Assembly (NCBI RefSeq): GCF_006874585.1 | Contig: NZ_CP029761.1 | Span: 2,367,001 to 2,431,000, forward strand | Length of the DNA: 64,000 nucleotides | Direction: 5' to 3' | Origin: Sphingomonas sp. IC081 | GTDB taxonomy: Bacteria; Pseudomonadota; Alphaproteobacteria; Sphingomonadales; Sphingomonadaceae | Part shown: in pieces, positions 53,691 through 62,368 of the stretch | Layout of the letters: every line of letters begins with the position of its first letter | Numbering within the stretch: position 1 is the stretch's first letter | Made by a program: the position numbers and the translations under genes | Notes under the pieces: model-generated | The model's database searches: none | What the model was told of the DNA's origin: nothing | What the model saw: only the letters and a program-made list of their open reading frames with translations

Positions 53691-53766
53691 TGGCAGGAGT
53701 GGAGGGACTCGAACCCACGGCCCTCGGTTTTGGAGACCGATGCTCTACCAACTGAGCTACACTCCT
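53691..53766 (-). tRNA. tRNA-Trp (anticodon CCA)
   Basis: 76-nt cloverleaf with encoded CCA end (53691-53693). Acceptor AGGAGTG pairs with CACTCCT. The anticodon loop CTCCAAA gives CCA. It keeps the common order tRNA-Trp then secE-nusG on the minus strand, with one extra gene between. Confidence 0.97.
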
Positions 53767-53965
53767 GCGGGCGAGGTGGCCTCTAGAGCGGGTTCGATCG
53801 GATGACAAGAGGATTACGGCAAATAGACGTCAACTTAATCCACAGGCACGTGATGCCGCCTGCAATCCCGCCTGCAAGCTGCTAGGCTGCACCGGCCATG
53901 CACACCGCATTCGCATCACTCTTTCGCCGCCCATCCCCAGCCTCCCATGCGATCAGGCAATTCAC

Positions 53966-54832
53966 GTGCACGCCCCTACCCCCTCTCGGATGATCGAGCC
54001 CGAACTCCTGATGCTCGCCTATCGCAGCGGGATCTTCCCGATGTCGGACGCGCGCGAAGATCCCGAGATCTTCTGGATCGAACCGCGCCTGCGCGCGATT
54101 CTCCCGCTGGACGGCTTTCATCTTTCGCACTCCCTGGCACGCACGCTGCGCCGAGGGCGCTTCGCGGTGACCTGCAACACCGCGTTTTCGGAAGTCATGG
54201 ATGCCTGCGCCGCCCCCCGCCGGGTCCGCCCGGAAAGTGACGACGAATCGGGCAGCTGGATCAGCCACCGTATCCAGGCCAGCTACGAGAACCTGCATTA
54301 CCTGGGGCAGGCCCACTCGATCGAGGTCTGGCAAATGGACGACAGCGGCGAACGTACACTGGTCGGCGGACTCTACGGGGTGGGGTTCGACCGCGTGTTC
54401 TGCGGCGAGAGCATGTTCTCGCGCGTCGCCGATGCTTCGAAAGTGGCGCTGGCCTGGCTGATCGCGGCGATGCGCCTTGGCGGAGGGGAACTGCTCGATT
54501 GCCAGTTCATGACGCCGCACCTCGCCTCGATGGGCGCAGTGGAGATGCCGCAGAAGCGCTACCTGTCACTCCTGCGGCAGGCCCAGTCTTCAAGCCAACA
54601 ATCTTCGAGCGAGCAGTCTTCCGGTCACTCGTCCGCGGCAGGCTGCGAGGGCGTGGAAACGGCCGCGGGCGCAGCGCTCGGCACCGAAACGGGTTCAGCG
54701 GGAGCCGCTTCGGCCGCCGCCGTGCTGGCGCTGCCCGAAGCCTTCGCCGGACTGCTGGAACGCGCGGTCGATTCGGGAATGGCTTCCTCGCCGGGGAAGT
54801 TCATCGCACAGTTCTTGACCCAGACGTCATAG
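53966..54832 (+). CDS. aat: Leucyl/phenylalanyl-tRNA-protein transferase
   Basis: Transfers Leu or Phe from tRNA to N-terminal Lys/Arg, marking proteins for ClpS/ClpAP (N-degron). The core motifs are present: YRSGIFPM, WWI-type segment as FWIEPRLRAILP, SYENLHYLGQAHSIEVW, GGLYGV and ESMFSR. The protein is 288 aa, against ~230-250 usual, because a Ser/Gln/Gly/Ala-rich insert follows MPQKRYLSLL before a final ERAVDSGMASSPGKFIAQFL segment. That end lies on the opposite strand of the DUF2155 gene (208-bp overlap). The start is a GTG with AGG nine bases upstream; ATG 53990 is an alternative. Confidence 0.92.
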   Translation: MHAPTPSRMIEPELLMLAYRSGIFPMSDAREDPEIFWIEPRLRAILPLDGFHLSHSLARTLRRGRFAVTCNTAFSEVMDACAAPRRVRPESDDESGSWISHRIQASYENLHYLGQAHSIEVWQMDDSGERTLVGGLYGVGFDRVFCGESMFSRVADASKVALAWLIAAMRLGGGELLDCQFMTPHLASMGAVEMPQKRYLSLLRQAQSSSQQSSSEQSSGHSSAAGCEGVETAAGAALGTETGSAGAASAAAVLALPEAFAGLLERAVDSGMASSPGKFIAQFLTQTS

Positions 54833-55287
54833 ACGGGGTGCTGAACGACGTTGAGCGCAGGCGAATTCTTGAACAGCCAGCCGGAGAAGACCTTGTGCCA
54901 GGCCAGCTTCTCGTTGGCGGTGGCGCGCTCCTCGACAAAGACCTGAACGAAAGCGCCTTCTTCCTGCGGCCGCTCCCAGGGGAGCGACTTTTCGCAAGTG
55001 GCGACCTTGACGACGAGGTTGCCGATGCGCTTCGCCTCGCCCGGCTTCATGACCAGGTCCTGCGAGAGGTTATTGCGCTTGTTGAGAACGCCCAGCGTGA
55101 CCACGCGGTCCTTGTTGGGGGTTCCGATCTGCTGGCCCTTGGCCGCCTGCGCGGGCCCGGCCTGCATTCCCGCAATCGCATCGGGAATCGAGGTATCCTG
55201 CGCCTCGGGCGCAGGCTCGCCCTTGCCGCAGGCGGCGAGCGCCAGCGGCAAGGCGAAAATCGATGCGTGAGCGAAGACCCGCTTCAC
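54625..55287 (-). CDS. DUF2155 lipoprotein
   Basis: Predicted lipoprotein of 220 aa, lipobox LAAC. The DUF2155 core shows VVTLGVLNKRNNLSQDLVMKPGEAKR split over the domain and ends HPVYDVWVKNCAM. The family lies next to NADH dehydrogenase assembly/accessory genes in alphaproteobacteria. A long Ala/Ser/Pro tail follows the core and overlaps the aat 3' end on the other strand. The NDUFA12 gene is 11 bp upstream, so both are one operon. Confidence 0.87.
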   Translation of the reverse strand: MKRVFAHASIFALPLALAACGKGEPAPEAQDTSIPDAIAGMQAGPAQAAKGQQIGTPNKDRVVTLGVLNKRNNLSQDLVMKPGEAKRIGNLVVKVATCEKSLPWERPQEEGAFVQVFVEERATANEKLAWHKVFSGWLFKNSPALNVVQHPVYDVWVKNCAMNFPGEEAIPESTARSSSPAKASGSASTAAAEAAPAEPVSVPSAAPAAVSTPSQPAADE

Positions 55288-55298
55288 AGGCCCGAAAC

Positions 55299-55733
55299 TC
55301 AGGCTTCCGGCGACAATTTCAGATTGTCGCCATCCGGCGACCAGGCTTCGTAATCGCCCGTTGCAGGCGCCCGCACCCCGCCACGCTCAAGCGCGCCCTG
55401 CGGGCGATAGGCCGAAGCGGTGCCGGTGGCATTCGGGGTGAAGTCCGCTTCCCAGATTCGGGGCGCGGGAAGATGGCTTTCCGGGACGCCGTCATAGCTG
55501 TGATGCAGCCAGCCGTGCCATTCGGCGGGGACGTTGCTGGCGTCGTTGGCGCCTGCGTAGATCACCCAGCGGCGATCCCATCCCTCGGTCGTCCGCACTT
55601 TGGCGGACTTCGAGCGATAGTACTTGTTGCCCTGCGCGTCGGTGCCGACGTGCTCGCCATTGCGCGAGCTCCAGAGCGAGGTGCCGATGGTGGCGCCGTC
55701 CCACCAGGTGAAGATCTTGGACAGGATTCCCAT
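55299..55733 (-). CDS. NADH:ubiquinone oxidoreductase subunit NDUFA12 (B17.2)
   Basis: Accessory subunit of respiratory complex I, shared by alphaproteobacteria and mitochondria, 144 aa. The start MGILSKIFTWWDG is canonical and the conserved strip NKYYRSK followed by RRWVIYAG and PAEWHGWLHH is intact. The C-terminal part is Pro/Ala-rich. It is translated upstream of the DUF2155 gene in the same direction. Confidence 0.95.
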   Translation of the reverse strand: MGILSKIFTWWDGATIGTSLWSSRNGEHVGTDAQGNKYYRSKSAKVRTTEGWDRRWVIYAGANDASNVPAEWHGWLHHSYDGVPESHLPAPRIWEADFTPNATGTASAYRPQGALERGGVRAPATGDYEAWSPDGDNLKLSPEA

Positions 55734-55965
55734 GGGCTGCGCGTTAGCGCCGTTCGCGGCCGATGCCAAGCGTGTTCCAGACCGAAAGCGACAGGCCCCC
55801 GGCGTTTCCACAACGCTCCCCTCCGTTTCGGAGGCTTTCGCGAAGGCACCGTCCACACGGATAACGATTGCACAGTGGACAAGGCGGATCGCCTCGATCA
55901 CGCTGCAATGCGGGAGAGACGCCCGAAGGCGCTTGGTTTGGCTTCGGCCCTGGGGAGGGTTTCGT

Positions 55966-57036
55966 ATGCGTAAACTGGCTTTTGTGCGACTTGCATTTGC
56001 CGCCTTGATCCCGCTGGCTTTTTCAATCGCCTCTCCGCTTTATGGAGCCAAGGCGGCAGGCAAAAGTGCGCCAAGACTCGCAAAGCTGCCCGCACTCGGC
56101 GTGGATGCGAATCACGTGACAGTCTCCGGACTGTCATCCGGCGGCTTCATGGCCGCCCAATTCGCGGTGATCCATTCCTCCACCGTCACCGGCGTCGGTG
56201 TCGTCGCCGGCGGCCCTTACGGGTGCGGGCTCGGCGGCGCGATGGTCACCCCCGCCTGCATGACCGGCACCCCGTCGGGCCAAGGGGCAAGGCTGGTGGC
56301 CGAAATGAACGAGATGACCGGCCTCATCGACCCGCTCGCCCACGTCAAGGGCCAGCGGGTATACTTGTTTCGCGGTGCGGCCGACACCGTGGTCGGCCAA
56401 GGCGCGCTCGATGCCCTGCGCGATTTCTACAAGGGCGTCGGGGTGCCCGAGGCCAACCTCCAGGTGCTGGGGGCATTCTCCGCGCAGCACGCTTTCCTTT
56501 CGCTCACCGCCGCGTCAGACTGCGGCTATCTCGGCGCGCCCTTCGTCAATCACTGCGGCGCCGACGGCACGACCGGCGGCCTGCCCCGCTACGACCAGCC
56601 CGGCGCGATTCTCTCCAAGGTCCTGGGCACTCCGCTTTCCGCGCCGGTAGATAGCCTGTCGAGCGCGCCGCAGGGCTTCGCCCAGGCCCCCTATCTCTCA
56701 CCGCTCAGTGAAATGGCGAGCACCGGCTATCTCTACGTGCCCGAACCCTGCCGCACCGCAGGGGCGAATTGCCGCATCCACGTGGTCTTCCATGGATGCG
56801 GCCAAGCCAGCGCCTATGTCCGCGACGCGGTTTACGGGAAACTGGGCTACAACGGCTGGGCAGACAGCAACCGGATCGTCGTGCTCTATCCGCAGGTCGA
56901 GAAGAACGCGCTTGCCGGCAACCCCTTGGGCTGCTGGGACTGGTGGGGCTATACCGGGCCATTCGCCACGCGTTACGGCCCGCAGACCCGTTCGGTGCAG
57001 GCAATGATAGACCGGCTGGCCCAGTCCGGCAGTTGA
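55966..57036 (+). CDS. Extracellular PHB depolymerase-like esterase
   Basis: Secreted alpha/beta-hydrolase of 356 aa. A signal peptide (residues 1-28) precedes the lipase box VSGLSSGGFMAAQF (catalytic Ser in GLSSG). Cys residues around CGYLGAPFVNHCG and CRTAGANCRIHVVFHGCGQ could form disulfides, as in the short-chain PHB depolymerases. The FHGCGQ oxyanion-type segment and the last WDWWGYTG are typical. The start has GGGGAGG seven bases upstream. Whether it acts on PHB or other polyesters is unknown. Confidence 0.85.
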   Translation: MRKLAFVRLAFAALIPLAFSIASPLYGAKAAGKSAPRLAKLPALGVDANHVTVSGLSSGGFMAAQFAVIHSSTVTGVGVVAGGPYGCGLGGAMVTPACMTGTPSGQGARLVAEMNEMTGLIDPLAHVKGQRVYLFRGAADTVVGQGALDALRDFYKGVGVPEANLQVLGAFSAQHAFLSLTAASDCGYLGAPFVNHCGADGTTGGLPRYDQPGAILSKVLGTPLSAPVDSLSSAPQGFAQAPYLSPLSEMASTGYLYVPEPCRTAGANCRIHVVFHGCGQASAYVRDAVYGKLGYNGWADSNRIVVLYPQVEKNALAGNPLGCWDWWGYTGPFATRYGPQTRSVQAMIDRLAQSGS

Positions 57037-57102
57037 GGCGCAACGGCACGCCCCGCCGTTATAAGCCCGCCTCTTCACGCGGCCACGGTTCAACCGCGTC
57101 GC

Positions 57103-57657
57103 TCAGTCATCTCCCGCTTCCTCCACCCAGGCCTCGGCGTCCTCCGCGCTTGCCGCATCGATGATCGCACGCGCCACATCGAGCCGGTGCCCGGCCCGCA
57201 GCATCGCGGCGATATGCTTCTCCCGCAGCGCCCTGTCCGTCTCGCGAACACTGAACGGCCCAAGCCGCCGCCGCCGCGCCAGCACCAGCGCCGCCTGCCG
57301 TTCCGCCGCTTCGCCCGGCCGCACATCGGCGCGCAGGTCCTCGTCGAGCCCGGCGTGGCCTAGCGCCTCGCCCACTCGTCTCGCGCCATAACCGCGCCGC
57401 AGCAGGCTGCCTGCCTTCATCCGCGCCCAACTCGCGTCGTTGACGTAGCCAAGCTCGCAATACCTGGCGATGAGTGCGTCCAGATCCGGCACATCCCCGT
57501 CGCCGCCCCCCTCATCCCACCCCCTCTCGCGCAGCTTGCGCTGCAAATAATCGCGCAGCTTCCCTTGCGTCGTCGCGAAACGCGCGACATAGGCGAGCGC
57601 CAATTCCTCCAGGCGGGTCTGGTTGAGCGGTTGCGGATTGTGACGCTTGACGGACAT
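57103..57657 (-). CDS. recX: Regulatory protein RecX
   Basis: Modulator that binds and inhibits RecA filaments, 184 aa. It is built from three-helix repeats: YVARFATTQGKLRDYLQRKL, then IARYCELGYVNDASWARMKA, RRGYGARRVGEAL. The last repeat is short and the tail acidic (EAWVEEAGDD). It is a lone gene, divergent from the fatty acyl-AMP ligase; recA is not in the window. Confidence 0.9.
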   Translation of the reverse strand: MSVKRHNPQPLNQTRLEELALAYVARFATTQGKLRDYLQRKLRERGWDEGGGDGDVPDLDALIARYCELGYVNDASWARMKAGSLLRRGYGARRVGEALGHAGLDEDLRADVRPGEAAERQAALVLARRRRLGPFSVRETDRALREKHIAAMLRAGHRLDVARAIIDAASAEDAEAWVEEAGDD

Positions 57658-57808
57658 CTTGCCCTATTCGTGCCACAGTCGGCTCAGAATGGGGAGTGCG
57701 CACGGAACCATGCAGGTGGGACAGCTATCTCCGGTTCAGCTTGAGCCGGCTATCGCAGTCGGGTTCCGACGAGAATTAAACGGTATAACAACAACGGGTT
57801 ATAACGAA

Positions 57809-59569
57809 ATGACCGACACCATCAGCATGGTGCCGCAAGCGAGTGAAGCACTTGTCGCAACCCCCAACGGGGATGCGCTTGCCCGCCGTTTTGCCGACTT
57901 TGACACTTTCTGCGATGCCCTCGACTATGCAGCGACGGGCCAGCGCGGCTTCAATTTCCACGATCCGCGCGGCGTTCTGAAACGCGTCTATCCGTTCTCG
58001 GAACTGCGCGGGGACTCGATCAAGGTCGCCCATGCGCTGATCGCGCGCGGCGTGAAGCCGAATGACCGCATCGCCCTCATCGCCGAAACCGGCACCGATT
58101 TCGCAGCACTGTTCTGCGGCGTCGTCTATGCCGGCGCCTGGCCGGTGCCGCTGCCCCTGCCCACCAGCTTCGGCGGCAAGGACAACTACATCGAACAACT
58201 CGCGGTCCAGCTTTCCAGTTCGGACCCGGTACTGCTGGTCGGGCCGGACGAAATCGCCGAGATGACCGCGCAGGCCGCCGAGCGTCAGGGCTGCGACCAC
58301 GCGACCTGGGCCGATTTCGCGGCCAAGGATGCGCCCGAAGTCGCCCTGCCCAAGGCGAGCCCGGACGACATCTGCTATCTGCAGTATTCCAGCGGCTCCA
58401 CCCGCTTCCCCCACGGCGTCGCCGTCACCCACCGTTCGCTGATGTCGAACCTGGCTGCGCACAGCCACGGCATGGAACTGATCGACAGTGACCGCTGCAT
58501 CTCGTGGCTGCCCTGGTACCACGACATGGGCCTGGTCGGCTGCTTCCTCTCGCTGATCGCCAACCAGGTCTCGGGCGACTACCTCAAGACCGAGGACTTC
58601 GCCCGCCGCCCGCTGGCGTGGCTGGACATGATCACCCGCAACGAGGGCACCTCGATCTCGTATTCGCCGACCTTCGGCTATGACATCTGCGCGCGCCGCA
58701 TCTCCAGCCAGAGCCATGTCGACGATCGCTTCGACCTGTCGCGCTGGCGCCTTGCCGGCAACGGCGCCGACATGATCCGCCCCGACGTGATGCAGAGCTT
58801 CGTCAACGCCTTCGCGCAGGCCGGCTTCAAGGCGACCGCCTTCCTGCCCAGCTACGGCCTGGCCGAAGCGACGCTGGCCGTCACCATCATGCCGCCCGGC
58901 GAAGGCATCCGCGTCGAACTGGTCGAGGAAGAACGCCTCTCCGGTACCCCGCGCGACCTCAGCCGCCCGGCCCGCTACCGCGCCATCGTCAACTGCGGCA
59001 AGCCCGTGCTCGACATGGAAGTGGTGATCCGCGGCGAGAACGGCGACAGCCTTTCCGACCACAAGATCGGCAAGGTCTGGTGCCGCGGCACCAGTGTCAT
59101 GCACTCCTACTTCCGCGACCCCGAGGCGACCGAGGCCTGCATGGTCGATGGCTGGCTCGACACCGGCGACATGGGCTACATGGCCGATGGCTACCTGTTC
59201 ATCGTCGGCCGCGCGAAGGACATGATCATCATCAACGGCAAGAATCACTGGCCCCAGGACATCGAATGGGCCGTGGAACAGCTGCCCGGCTTCAACCACG
59301 GCGACATCGCCGCCTTCTCGGTGGAAACCGACAATGGCGAGGAAGCCCCCGCCGTTCTGGTCCACTGCCGCGTCTCCGATCCGGCCAAGCGCATCGAACT
59401 GCGCGACCTGATCCGCGACAAGGTGCGCTCGATCACCGGCATGAACTGCGTGGTCGAACTGGTGCCGCCCAAGAGCCTGCCGCGCACCAGCTCGGGCAAG
59501 CTCAGCCGCGCCAAGGCGAAGAAGCTGTACCTTTCGGGCGAAATCGAACCGTTCAAGCTCGCCGCCTGA
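57809..59569 (+). CDS. Fatty acyl-AMP ligase (FAAL)
   Basis: Adenylating enzyme of about 586 aa that makes acyl-adenylates, usually for loading onto an acyl carrier protein. Motifs: P-loop-type YLQYSSGSTRFPHGVAVTH; DTGDMGYM; GRAKDMIIINGKNHWPQDIE; and the final Lys in RTSSGKLSRAK. The GKNHWPQDIE and WLPWYHDMGL segments are FAAL features. The start MTDTISMVPQ (57809) follows the family; an upstream frame overlaps recX. No polyketide or non-ribosomal synthase lies next to it, so its acyl acceptor is unknown. Confidence 0.9.
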   Translation: MTDTISMVPQASEALVATPNGDALARRFADFDTFCDALDYAATGQRGFNFHDPRGVLKRVYPFSELRGDSIKVAHALIARGVKPNDRIALIAETGTDFAALFCGVVYAGAWPVPLPLPTSFGGKDNYIEQLAVQLSSSDPVLLVGPDEIAEMTAQAAERQGCDHATWADFAAKDAPEVALPKASPDDICYLQYSSGSTRFPHGVAVTHRSLMSNLAAHSHGMELIDSDRCISWLPWYHDMGLVGCFLSLIANQVSGDYLKTEDFARRPLAWLDMITRNEGTSISYSPTFGYDICARRISSQSHVDDRFDLSRWRLAGNGADMIRPDVMQSFVNAFAQAGFKATAFLPSYGLAEATLAVTIMPPGEGIRVELVEEERLSGTPRDLSRPARYRAIVNCGKPVLDMEVVIRGENGDSLSDHKIGKVWCRGTSVMHSYFRDPEATEACMVDGWLDTGDMGYMADGYLFIVGRAKDMIIINGKNHWPQDIEWAVEQLPGFNHGDIAAFSVETDNGEEAPAVLVHCRVSDPAKRIELRDLIRDKVRSITGMNCVVELVPPKSLPRTSSGKLSRAKAKKLYLSGEIEPFKLAA

Positions 59570-59592
59570 TTCTGTCAGGTTCCGACATTGCA

Positions 59593-59634
59593 AACGAGCC
59601 GGAAAGCATTGCGCTTTCCGGCTCGTTTTCTTTT
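59593..59634 (+). terminator. Terminator of the FAAL gene
   Basis: Sixteen-bp perfect stem (59593-59608 with 59614-59629), five-base loop, and TTTTCTTTT tail. Confidence 0.95.
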
Positions 59635-59700
59635 GACGAACAGAAGACAAGCAGCGCAGCCCCTGCGGGCGAGCGCACACATTGGAGCGGGAGGACACAC

Positions 59701-60996
59701 TTATGCAGGGTAGAGCGACGCCCCTCCTCTTTCTGCCCATTTCGGATAGGCAGGCAACCTCACCAGCAACACTCCGCTGATGATACAACCGGCAACCCCC
59801 GCCCACAGGAACGGCCCATAGCCGCCGAACGTGTCGTAGACCACGCCGGCCAGCCACGGCCCCAACCCCGAGGCGAAGGCAACTATCGCCGCCATCACCC
59901 CATAGATGGCACCGAAATGCCGCATTCCGGCGTAACCGGCCGTGAGGAAGGCGCAGATCTGCATCTTGGTACCGGCCGCATAGCCGTTCACCAGCAGGCC
60001 GAAGATCACCGCCGCCGTCGAATCGATCCACCAGATCAGCACGATGAACGTCACCGCCGTAACGCCCATGGTCACGCCGCCAATCCAGTTCGGCTTGTAG
60101 CGATCCATCAGTGCGCCGGTGACCAGCTTGCCGACGATACCCGCAACGCCGGTCAAGGCTGTCAGCCATGCTGCGTTGGCGCGGGTGACGCCCGCTTCGG
60201 TGAGGATCGGGAAGAGGTGGATGCCAAGGCCGACAGTCAGCGCCATGACGAGGAAAGTCGACGCCGCCAGTTGCCAGATCGCCCGGCTGCGCAGCGCCGC
60301 GCGCGGGGTCAGACCTGGAAGGTGCAGAGCAACGTGCGCGGGCGCCGCTTCACCAGCCGCTTGTGCCGCGCTGCGGGCCCGGTCGCGAACGTCATAAAGG
60401 AACAATGCGCAGAGCAGCAGCGTCAGCCCGCCCCAGCCCAGGCCGAACCAGACAAAAGCCCCCCGCCATCCCGCATGCTCGATCAGGAAGTTGCCGAGCG
60501 GCGGCACAATGGCCTGCGCCACCGCCGTTCCGGCCACGGTCACACCAAGGGCGAGCCCCCTGCCCTCGTCGAACATCCCGGCGACGGCGGTGGTCCAGAC
60601 GGTGGACTTGATCGTCGTGAGCAAGACCCCGAAGATCACCCAGAGCGCGATCCATTGCACCGGCGAACCGTTCGCCAGGGCGAATGAACTCATCGAGGCC
60701 ATGACCAGCACGATCCCCGGCAGCGCCAGACGGCGCGATCCCACGCGGTCAATCAGCGCACCGTAGAACGGCGAAAGCAGCGCGGTGACGAGCGTCGCGA
60801 TACCCGGCCCTGCGGAAAGCAGCGAGCGGTTCCAGCCAAATTCCTTGCCCAGTGGCCCGAAAAACAGCCCGGTGCCTGCCAGCAAGACCGAGAAGAACGA
60901 GAAGCCGACGGCCGAGGCCAGCACCAGTTTCCAGCCCCGTCGCCATTCCTCTCGCTGGCCGGTACGATCCGGCACGGCTCTACCCGGTGCATGCAT
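59701..60996 (-). CDS. Major facilitator superfamily transporter
   Basis: Twelve-helix inner-membrane carrier of 431 aa. The motif A-like loop reads YGALIDRVGSRRLALPG between TM2 and TM3, and GALMDRYKPNWIGG repeats it in the second half. It resembles monocarboxylate/oxalate-formate type carriers (FFGPLGKEFGWNRSLLSAG at TM1-TM2 is typical). The substrate is unknown. It runs minus-strand, tail to tail with the FAAL gene. Confidence 0.88.
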   Translation of the reverse strand: MHAPGRAVPDRTGQREEWRRGWKLVLASAVGFSFFSVLLAGTGLFFGPLGKEFGWNRSLLSAGPGIATLVTALLSPFYGALIDRVGSRRLALPGIVLVMASMSSFALANGSPVQWIALWVIFGVLLTTIKSTVWTTAVAGMFDEGRGLALGVTVAGTAVAQAIVPPLGNFLIEHAGWRGAFVWFGLGWGGLTLLLCALFLYDVRDRARSAAQAAGEAAPAHVALHLPGLTPRAALRSRAIWQLAASTFLVMALTVGLGIHLFPILTEAGVTRANAAWLTALTGVAGIVGKLVTGALMDRYKPNWIGGVTMGVTAVTFIVLIWWIDSTAAVIFGLLVNGYAAGTKMQICAFLTAGYAGMRHFGAIYGVMAAIVAFASGLGPWLAGVVYDTFGGYGPFLWAGVAGCIISGVLLVRLPAYPKWAERGGASLYPA

Positions 60997-61064
60997 CTGT
61001 TCTCTCCCTTGGGAGAGAACCTAGGCGATGTGCGAAAAACGCCAATCGCCCGCACGATACCGGG

Positions 61065-61526
61065 TTAAATGGTCCGATGCAGTTCCAGATAATCGCGCGG
61101 TATGCTGAGGGCCTCCTTGGCCACTTGCGTCTCGCGCAGGAACAGCACCAGCGCCGCCAGCAGCAACACGATCGAGGCCAGGAAGATCAGCGCGGCGATG
61201 CCGTGCATGTCGAACCCGGCCAGCCCCTGCAGGAACAGCACCGCCACCGTCGTGCCGATGCACAGCGCCGAGAGCACCATGAGGCGGATGGCGTTGGTGA
61301 TGATCTGGATGCGCTTGTCGACCAGCCGGATTTCCAGAACCACCATGTCGTGGGCGGGGCCTTCGGTCTCGTTATGACGTTCCTGGAGAGTACGGGCGCG
61401 GTCCACCACCCGGCCCAGGCGGGTCGAAAGGATGTTCAGGATATTGCCGATGGCGACCAGTACGAAGACCGGCGTCAAGGCCAATTGGATGGTCTGGACG
61501 ATCGTCGAATCGCTGATGGTGAACAC
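61065..61526 (-). CDS. DUF2721 family membrane protein
   Basis: Small inner-membrane protein of 153 aa with three hydrophobic segments. The DUF2721 pattern shows in NILNILSTRLGRVVDRARTL and the EIRLVDKRIQIITNAIRLM helix between TM1 and TM2. The function is unknown. It starts three bases after the manA stop on the same strand, so it belongs to the manC-manA transcript. Confidence 0.88.
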   Translation of the reverse strand: MFTISDSTIVQTIQLALTPVFVLVAIGNILNILSTRLGRVVDRARTLQERHNETEGPAHDMVVLEIRLVDKRIQIITNAIRLMVLSALCIGTTVAVLFLQGLAGFDMHGIAALIFLASIVLLLAALVLFLRETQVAKEALSIPRDYLELHRTI

Positions 61527-61529
61527 GGA

Positions 61530-62345
61530 TCAGCCTTCGCAGGCCCGTGCCAGCAGGCAGACTCCGTTTTCGGCGAAAGTGACCTCGGCCAGCGATTGCG
61601 CAAGGGCGCAGCCACCCGGCGCGATGAGGTCGCCGCCGACCTTCACCGCTTGCTCGCGCGGGATAACCAGCAGTGCGCCGGGATAACGCGCGGCAATTTC
61701 CGCCGTGGGCGCACCCGCCACCTGATCGAGCAGGAACAGCGGACCATCGACCAGCACCTGCGTCGCGCCCGAAGGGATGCGCTTGTGCCAGCGCGCCAGA
61801 TCGTAGACCTCGCCCTTCGACACCGCCATGCCCTCGTCCAGATGCAACTCGCGCGGACGGCCGTAGTCGTAGAGACGATAGGTGATGTCGCTGTTCTGCT
61901 GCACTTCGATCAGACTGACACCCGCACCGATGGCGTGGACGGTATTGGCCGGGATGTAGAAGAAATCGCCCGGCTGGACTTCGTGCCATGTCATCAGCGC
62001 TTCGATACTGCCGTCCAGCGAGGCGGCGCGCATGGCCTCCTGCGCGATCGGCGCGTCGAAACCGATGCCGAGCGTGGCACCCGGCTCGGCGGCAACGATC
62101 AGCCAGCACTCCTCCTTGCCCTGCCTGCCGATGCCCTTGGCCAGTGTCTGCGCATCGCTGGGATGGACCTGCACGGACAGCTTTTCGCTGGTGAAGATGT
62201 ATTTCACCAGCAGGTCGGGCAACGCAGCTGGCGGCTCGAACCACACCTCGCCAATACGCTCACCGGCGGGTGCGACGAAAGGCGCGGGCAGGACATCCTT
62301 GCCCCAGGGCTTCTCGACTTCGCGGATCGCGAGTGCGGCAGTCAT
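61530..62345 (-). CDS. manA: Mannose-6-phosphate isomerase, class I
   Basis: Zinc-dependent cupin enzyme that interconverts fructose-6-P and mannose-6-P, 271 aa (short bacterial form). The zinc site is visible in LSVQVHPSDAQ (Gln, His), CWLIV (Glu in KEECW) and the later IPANTVHAIGAG (His). With manC upstream it feeds GDP-mannose synthesis for surface polysaccharide. The start at 62345 is the first ATG and the gene is 23 bp from manC. Confidence 0.95.
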   Translation of the reverse strand: MTAALAIREVEKPWGKDVLPAPFVAPAGERIGEVWFEPPAALPDLLVKYIFTSEKLSVQVHPSDAQTLAKGIGRQGKEECWLIVAAEPGATLGIGFDAPIAQEAMRAASLDGSIEALMTWHEVQPGDFFYIPANTVHAIGAGVSLIEVQQNSDITYRLYDYGRPRELHLDEGMAVSKGEVYDLARWHKRIPSGATQVLVDGPLFLLDQVAGAPTAEIAARYPGALLVIPREQAVKVGGDLIAPGGCALAQSLAEVTFAENGVCLLARACEG

Positions 62346-62368
62346 TGCAAGATCCTCTATTGATGCCC

